A stretch of 64,000 nucleotides of DNA from contig CBFHAI010000016.1 of NCBI GenBank assembly GCA_965653565.1, positions 1-64,000 of the forward strand, written 5' to 3'. The translations under genes were made by a program, and so were the position numbers. This document shows, in pieces, positions 59,413 to 64,000 of this stretch. The stretch's first letter is position 1. Each line of letters opens with the position of its first letter. The stretch is from JALCLA01 sp965653565. Its GTDB lineage: Bacteria > Pseudomonadota > Gammaproteobacteria > Xanthomonadales > Xanthomonadaceae. Below the pieces are notes generated by a model. That model worked only from the letters and a program-made list of their open reading frames with translations, was not told where the DNA came from and did no database searches.

Positions 59413-60548
59413 TCGCGCACGCCGTCGATCCAGGTGTTGCGCACCTGCAGGTCGGCGTCGAGCAGCGCCAGATTCGCGCGATACCCGGTGGCGATGCGGC
59501 CGAGTTCATCGCCCAGCCCGAGGAACTGCGCCGGCCAGGTCGAGGCCATCCGCACCGCGTCCTCCAGCGTCACGCCGAGCATCGACACGCTATTGCGCAC
59601 GGCCGAGGCCATGTCGAGATTCGAACCGGTCAGCACGCCGTTCTCGTCGACGCAGCGGCCATCGCTGACTTCGATGCGGCGGCCCTGCAGCATGAAGTGA
59701 TCCTGTCCGGAACCGACACCGGGCATGGCATCGGTCACCAGCAGGAAGCGATCGCGCCGCTTGCAGGCAAGCGCGAGTTTCAGCACGACCGGATCGACGT
59801 GATGGCCGTCGACGATCAGCCCGCACCAGCTTTCCTGGTGCGACAGCGCTGCGCCGACGACACCCGGTTCGCGGCTGCCGAGCGGCGACATCGCATTGAA
59901 CAAATGCGTGAACGCCGTGACGCCCGCGGCCAGCGCCGGCTGCATCTGCGCATAAGTCGCGTTGGTGTGGCCGGCGGACACGCGCACGCCGCGCGCCGCC
60001 AGTTGCGCGATGGTGGCGGGCGAGGTCATTTCCGGCGCCAGCGTCACCAGCGTGCGGCCCGACTGCAGCGAAGTGAGCACGGCGACGTCGTCGGCATCGA
60101 GGTCGCGGAATTTCTCGGCGTCGTGCGCGCCTTTCTTCACCTCGTTCAGGCAGGGGCCTTCGATGTGGACGCCGACCACGCCGGGGATGTTCTGCGCGAT
60201 CGCATCGCGCGTGGCGTCGATCGCGCGTTCGATGATGCGGCGGTCGTCGCTGATCAGCGTGGGCAGCAGCGAGGTGGTGCCGAAGCGGCGATGCGCGCGG
60301 GCGATCGCAGCGATGGTCGCGACGCTGGGATCGTCGTTGAACAGCGCACCACCGCCGCCGTTGACCTGCACGTCGATGAAGCCGGGCAGCAGCAGTCCGC
60401 CGTGCATGTCTTCGCGTGCCATATCGGCGAGCCGCGCGTCACCCGGAGCGACCACCGCCTCGATCCGCCCGCCAGCGAGCACGACCACCCGATCGTCGAC
60501 GAAACCGTCGTCGAGCAAGACCCGCGCATTTTCGAGAGCGACGCGCAT
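59409..60548 (-). CDS. nagA: N-acetylglucosamine-6-phosphate deacetylase NagA
   Basis: The 379-residue enzyme deacetylates GlcNAc-6-phosphate. Motifs: PGFIDVQVNGGGG, HIEGPCLNEVKKGAH, SAGHTNATYAQ, THLFNAMSPLGSREPG, VDGHHVDP and catalytic Asp in LVTDAMPGVG. It is translationally joined to the SIS-domain gene (one-base overlap) and convergent with the ABC gene. Confidence 0.95.
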   Translation of the reverse strand: MRVALENARVLLDDGFVDDRVVVLAGGRIEAVVAPGDARLADMAREDMHGGLLLPGFIDVQVNGGGGALFNDDPSVATIAAIARAHRRFGTTSLLPTLISDDRRIIERAIDATRDAIAQNIPGVVGVHIEGPCLNEVKKGAHDAEKFRDLDADDVAVLTSLQSGRTLVTLAPEMTSPATIAQLAARGVRVSAGHTNATYAQMQPALAAGVTAFTHLFNAMSPLGSREPGVVGAALSHQESWCGLIVDGHHVDPVVLKLALACKRRDRFLLVTDAMPGVGSGQDHFMLQGRRIEVSDGRCVDENGVLTGSNLDMASAVRNSVSMLGVTLEDAVRMASTWPAQFLGLGDELGRIATGYRANLALLDADLQVRNTWIDGVRD

Positions 60549-61567
60549 CAGTGCGTTTCGGTCACCTTGCGCAGATGCGGCGGGCGATCGGGGTCGCGTC
60601 CGCGCGCCACGGCCAGCGCATTCACCAGACGATAGTAGCTTTGCACCATCAGCAGCGGTTCGAGCGCCGGATGCGCGACCACGGTCGGCAGGTTGATCGC
60701 GCCTTTCAGTTCCGGCCCGGCGATCATCACCTGCACGCCGCGCTCGACCAGTTCGCGGCCGAGCGTCAACAGGCCGCCGCGCGTTTCGTCATCCTGCACC
60801 AGCATCAGCGCGGGAAAGGTGCCGCTCAACAGCGCCTGCGGACCGTGCCGCACTTCGGCGCCGCTGAAGGCTTCCGCGTGCAGGCCGCAGGTTTCCTTGC
60901 CTTTCAGCGCGGCCTCCTGCGCGATGCCCAGGCCGAGTCCGCGGCCGATCACATACAGATGGCTGGCGTCGCGCAAACGCTCGAGCGCCGGACTCCAATC
61001 CAGTTCCCACGCCTGCGCCAGCAATTCGGGCGCTTCGATTTCGCAGCGCTGCAAGGCCGGTTCCCGGGTCCATGCTGCAACGATCTGCATCACGGCCGCG
61101 AGCGCCGCGATGAAGCTCTTCGACGCGGCCACGCTCAGTTCCGGTCCCGCGCACAATCCGAAAACATAGTGCGCGATCTGTGCGAGCGGCGAGTGCTCGT
61201 CGTTCACCAGCGCGACCACGGTGGCGCCGGCGCGGCGCGCGGCATCGGCCGATGCGACCAGGTCCGGGCTGCGGCCCGACTGCGAAATCGCCAGGAACAG
61301 GCAGCCCTGCAATTGCGGCGTGGCCTGGTACACCGAACTGACCGACGGCGCCGCCGACGACACCACCACGCCGGTGCGGATCTCGATCAGATACTTCGCG
61401 TAGGTCGCCGCATGATCGCTGCTGCCGCGCGCGCAAGTGACGACGGCGCGCGGCGGGCGCGCGCGCAACGATTCGCCCAGCCGCGTCGCGGCGGCGTGGT
61501 TGCGCGCGAGCAAGGTCCGCACGACGGCGCTGGCTTCGGCGGCTTCGCGAAACAGCAAGGTGCTCAT
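60548..61567 (-). CDS. SIS-domain glucosamine-6-phosphate deaminase (NagB-II type)
   Basis: The 339-residue protein has two SIS domains without a glutaminase domain: ARGSSDHAATYAKYL, SQSGRSPDL, AASKSFIAAL and KGKETCGLHAEAFSGAEVRHGP. Such proteins replace NagB in Xanthomonas and Shewanella. ATG 61567 (MSTLLFREAAE) is used; ATG 61579 overlapping the regulator stop is equally possible and adds four residues. Confidence 0.9.
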   Translation of the reverse strand: MSTLLFREAAEASAVVRTLLARNHAAATRLGESLRARPPRAVVTCARGSSDHAATYAKYLIEIRTGVVVSSAAPSVSSVYQATPQLQGCLFLAISQSGRSPDLVASADAARRAGATVVALVNDEHSPLAQIAHYVFGLCAGPELSVAASKSFIAALAAVMQIVAAWTREPALQRCEIEAPELLAQAWELDWSPALERLRDASHLYVIGRGLGLGIAQEAALKGKETCGLHAEAFSGAEVRHGPQALLSGTFPALMLVQDDETRGGLLTLGRELVERGVQVMIAGPELKGAINLPTVVAHPALEPLLMVQSYYRLVNALAVARGRDPDRPPHLRKVTETH

Positions 61568-61571
61568 CGGA

Positions 61572-62318
61572 TCACTCATTGGGAGAATTGAGTTCGGCGA
61601 CGAAATCGTAGGTATCGCCGCGGTAATACGACTGGCAGAACTCCACCGCACGACCATCTCGCAAAAAACCGACGCGCTCGACCAGCAGCCCTGCATCGCC
61701 TTCATGCGCGTCGAGCAGCTTCGCCTGTTCGGCGCGCAACAGCAGCGCACGCAGGCGCTGCAATGCGCGCACCGGCCGATTGCCCGCGGCTTCGAGCGCT
61801 TCGTACAGGGAACTGTCCACTGCTTCCGGCGACGACAGGCACGAGGCGACGATCGTCGCGTACTCCAGCGACATCGGCGCGTTGTCGGCGAAACGCAAAC
61901 GGTGAAACCGGAACACCGGCGTGCCGGGGCTCAGCCGCAGCGTGAGCGCTTCCTCCGGCGTGACGGTGCCTTCGGATTTGCGTAGCCATTCGCTGTGCGG
62001 CGTGCGGCCGCGCGCGCGCATGTCTTCCGAGAACGAGGTGAGCTTGGCGAAGTTCTTCTCGACGCGCGAAGCGACGAAGTTGCCGGCGCCTTGCCGGCGC
62101 ACCAGCAGGCCTTCGTCGACCAGGCCTTCGATCGCCTTGCGCACGGTGATGCGCGACACCGACAGCTCTTCGGCCAGCTGGCGCTCGGCCGGCAGGGCAT
62201 CGTCGACGCCCAGCACGCGCTGTTCGATCGCCTCGCGCAGGGCGCGCTGCAACTGCTGGTACAGCGGCAGGCTGCTGGCCGGGTCGAGCGGACGCAAGGT
62301 CTTGGTCAGGCTGGTCAT
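61572..62318 (-). CDS. GntR/HutC-family regulator of the nag genes (NagQ-like)
   Basis: The 248-residue protein has an N-terminal GntR winged helix (LYQQLQRALREAI, then LPAERQLAEELSVSRITVRKAIEGLVDEGLL, about 20-70) and a C-terminal UTRA ligand domain (about 95-240). The ligand is probably an amino-sugar phosphate such as GlcN-6-P. It leads the nagB-II-nagA operon. An 8-bp direct repeat lies 17 nt upstream. Confidence 0.92.
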   Translation of the reverse strand: MTSLTKTLRPLDPASSLPLYQQLQRALREAIEQRVLGVDDALPAERQLAEELSVSRITVRKAIEGLVDEGLLVRRQGAGNFVASRVEKNFAKLTSFSEDMRARGRTPHSEWLRKSEGTVTPEEALTLRLSPGTPVFRFHRLRFADNAPMSLEYATIVASCLSSPEAVDSSLYEALEAAGNRPVRALQRLRALLLRAEQAKLLDAHEGDAGLLVERVGFLRDGRAVEFCQSYYRGDTYDFVAELNSPNE

Positions 62319-62334
62319 ATTCCCCGTCGCTCGA

Positions 62335-62353
62335 ATACCACTGAGATACCACT
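62335..62353 (-). promoter_or_regulatory. direct repeat ATACCACT-N3-ATACCACT, candidate NagQ-like operator
   Basis: Two perfect 8-bp copies 11 bp apart (62335-62342 and 62346-62353) sit just before the regulator gene; on the gene's strand they read AGTGGTAT. The same word occurs upstream of the TonB receptor gene. Confidence 0.5.
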
Positions 62354-62482
62354 TGCCGGTGTCGCAATTCTGCCCGCCGGGTCATGGATTCGGCGGAATC
62401 GTGCAGCGCAGCAAGATATTGACTTGCTTCGTGGTCGCAACTCTAGCATTGCATTCGGCGGATTGGTAGGGTATAGGTGTGA

Positions 62483-62512
62483 TGTGGTTCTAAGGTGGCA
62501 CTAGAGTGGTAT
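62483..62512 (+). promoter_or_regulatory. three GTGG(T/C) units at 11-bp spacing before the TonB receptor
   Basis: GTGGT at 62484-62488, GTGGC at 62495-62499 and GTGGT at 62506-62510 are spaced exactly 11 bp apart; the last is inside AGTGGTAT, identical to the regulator-gene repeat. A possible -35 TTGACT lies further upstream at 62419-62424. Likely binding site of the GntR regulator. Confidence 0.5.
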
Positions 62513-62597
62513 GCAAGCCATCGAGGTCATCAGGGGCGACCGCAAGGTCGACACAACAGCCGTCCAAACCAACGCGGCGGACGAACGGGGAGTTTTC

Positions 62598-64000
62598 ATG
62601 AACATCAAGCGCACCTCCATCGCCACGGCGATCTCACTCGCCCTGATCGGCTTCGCCGCCGTGGCGCAGGCTCAACAGACCACCGGCACCACCAGTTCGC
62701 GCGACGACGCCGACCCGGCCGTCCTCGACGGCATCGAGGTGCGCGGCATCCGCTCCTCGCTCGAGAAATCGCTCGAAGGCAAGCGCAACGAAGACAGCGT
62801 GGTCGAAGTCATCACCGCCGAGGACATCGGCAAGATGCCCGACAAGAACGTCGCCGATTCGCTCGCCCGCGTGCCCGGCGTCACCACGCAGTCGCAATCG
62901 GGCGGCTCCGGCGGCTTCGACGAAAAGGATCGCGTGAGCCTGCGCGGCACCAATCCGAGTCTGACCCAGACGCTGATCAACGGACACTCGATCGCCTCGG
63001 GCGACTGGTTCGTGCTCGACCAGGTGGGACTGGTCGGACGCAGCGCCAGCTACTCGCTGCTGCCGTCCGAACTGGTGAGCCAGGTCGTCGTGCGCAAGAG
63101 CGCCACTGCCGATCTGGTCGAAGGCGGCGTCGCCGGTGCGGTCGATATCATCACGCGCAAGCCGCTCGACTTCCGCAGGCAATTCACGCTGGAAGGTTCG
63201 CTGCAGGCCGTCTATGCCGAACTGCCGGAAGAAACCGATCCGCAGATTTCCGCGCTGCTGAACTGGAAGAACGATGCCGATTCGTTCGGCGTGATGGTGC
63301 AGGCCTTCAACGAGAAACGTCATCTACGGCGCGACGGTCAGGAAATCCTCGGCTACGCGCAGATTTCGCCGACCAGCGCGCTCGCCACCGCGCGCCCGGA
63401 TCTGGCCAACGTCTACTACCCGACCCTGATCGGTTCGTCGCTGTTCGAGCAGGAGCGCGAGCGCAAGGGCGGCCTGATCGATCTGCAGGTGCGCTTGAAC
63501 GACAGCTTCGAAATCGATCTGTCGGGCTTCAAATCGAAACTCGACGCCACCAACTACAACCGCAACTGGATGTTCTGGGGCAGTCGCGTGATCGGCACCG
63601 ACAACCGCATCCCCGATTCGTACACGGTGCGCAACAACACCCTGGTGGCCGCCACCTGGAACAATGTCGGCGTGCCCGGCGCCAACGCGCAGTACGCGAT
63701 CGTCGACAACATCTATCGACCCGGCGCCTATTCGGAAACCGATTTCCTCAACCTCGACCTGACCTGGCGGGCGAGCGACAGCCTCACCTTGAAGGGCAAG
63801 ATCGGCACCACCAGCGGCGAGGGCGTGACGCCGAAGCAGGGTGTGTTCGAAGGCGACGTGTTCAACACCGGCGCGAGCTATTCGTTCAACGGCATCGATC
63901 GTCCGGCCGACGTGTCGTTCCCGAACGGCGATCCGTCGAACTTCACTGGCACCACGCTCGACTGGATCTTCGGCGCCAGCCCGGCCAGCACCAGCGACGA
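62598..64000 (+). CDS. TonB-dependent receptor, 5' part (truncated by window end)
   Basis: At least 467 residues are present and the frame is open at the window end. Signal peptide MNIKRTSIATAISLALIGF with AQAQ cleavage, TonB-box-like DPAVLDGIEVRGIR, and a plug domain (RNEDSVVEVITAEDIGKMPDKNVADSLARVPGV). The IRSSLEKSLEGKRN linker is typical of the Xanthomonas/Caulobacter receptor subfamily. Beside the nag genes it probably imports GlcNAc or chito-oligosaccharides. Confidence 0.93.
   Translation, partial: MNIKRTSIATAISLALIGFAAVAQAQQTTGTTSSRDDADPAVLDGIEVRGIRSSLEKSLEGKRNEDSVVEVITAEDIGKMPDKNVADSLARVPGVTTQSQSGGSGGFDEKDRVSLRGTNPSLTQTLINGHSIASGDWFVLDQVGLVGRSASYSLLPSELVSQVVVRKSATADLVEGGVAGAVDIITRKPLDFRRQFTLEGSLQAVYAELPEETDPQISALLNWKNDADSFGVMVQAFNEKRHLRRDGQEILGYAQISPTSALATARPDLANVYYPTLIGSSLFEQERERKGGLIDLQVRLNDSFEIDLSGFKSKLDATNYNRNWMFWGSRVIGTDNRIPDSYTVRNNTLVAATWNNVGVPGANAQYAIVDNIYRPGAYSETDFLNLDLTWRASDSLTLKGKIGTTSGEGVTPKQGVFEGDVFNTGASYSFNGIDRPADVSFPNGDPSNFTGTTLDWIFGASPASTSD

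Overview
The window is high-GC, densely packed gammaproteobacterial chromosome, most likely from the Xanthomonadales/Lysobacterales. The gene orders lptD-surA-pdxA, a suf operon led by an Rrf2 regulator, ftsY divergent from rsmD-coaD, a nag cluster with a GntR/UTRA regulator and a TonB-dependent receptor, and dispersed GGGAATCGGGA-type repeats all fit that group. I see no rRNA, tRNA, transposase, integrase or CRISPR array.

Layout. 0-5 kb: outer-membrane assembly and vitamin B6 genes (pdxA, surA, lptD, minus strand). 5-12 kb: a SUF iron-sulphur operon (Rrf2 regulator, sufB, an unexpected lipoprotein gene, sufC, sufD, sufS, GNAT, Rieske ferredoxin). 12-15.4 kb: minus-strand ftsY, AsmA-like, mutY, yggX. 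15.5-27 kb: rsmD, coaD, a lipoprotein, a YfhL-type ferredoxin, gamma-glutamyltransferase, then mixed metabolic and membrane genes. 27-34 kb: a DUF1631 protein, the three-gene proton-translocating transhydrogenase pntAA-pntAB-pntB, and sufT. 34-37.6 kb: an iron-linked divergent pair (PKHD hydroxylase; imelysin plus DUF1111 di-haem protein) around a possible Fur site.

37.4-43.8 kb is an AT-richer tandem array. Four divergent secreted RCC1-repeat genes (minus strand) alternate with three copies of the last 86-87 codons of the DUF1111 gene. The promoter/signal-peptide/fragment block is almost identical between units while the RCC1 bodies are diverged. 44.3-49.3 kb: two secreted proteases, a subtilisin-type (S8) and a lysyl-endopeptidase-like (S1). 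Their PKD-PPC-P-domain tails and terminators are practically the same DNA.

51.8-59.4 kb is a tightly overlapping plus-strand operon: a PEP-synthase-like kinase, SAM methyltransferase, sugar-nucleotide-type nucleotidyltransferase, CysC-like kinase, sulfotransferase-like protein and a Wzm/Wzt-type polysaccharide exporter whose ATPase has an extended C-terminal domain. The kinase, nucleotidyltransferase and CysC-like protein resemble the Campylobacter jejuni enzymes that build the capsular O-methyl phosphoramidate group (Cj1418, Cj1416, Cj1415). I propose a phosphoramidate-type glycan modification or capping locus, the strongest candidate here for an undescribed system.

59.4-64 kb: N-acetylglucosamine use (nagA, SIS-domain deaminase, GntR regulator, and a TonB-dependent receptor cut by the window end). 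An 11-bp-phased GTGGT motif lies upstream of both the regulator and the receptor. Function calls are from reading translated sequences only; no database search was run.
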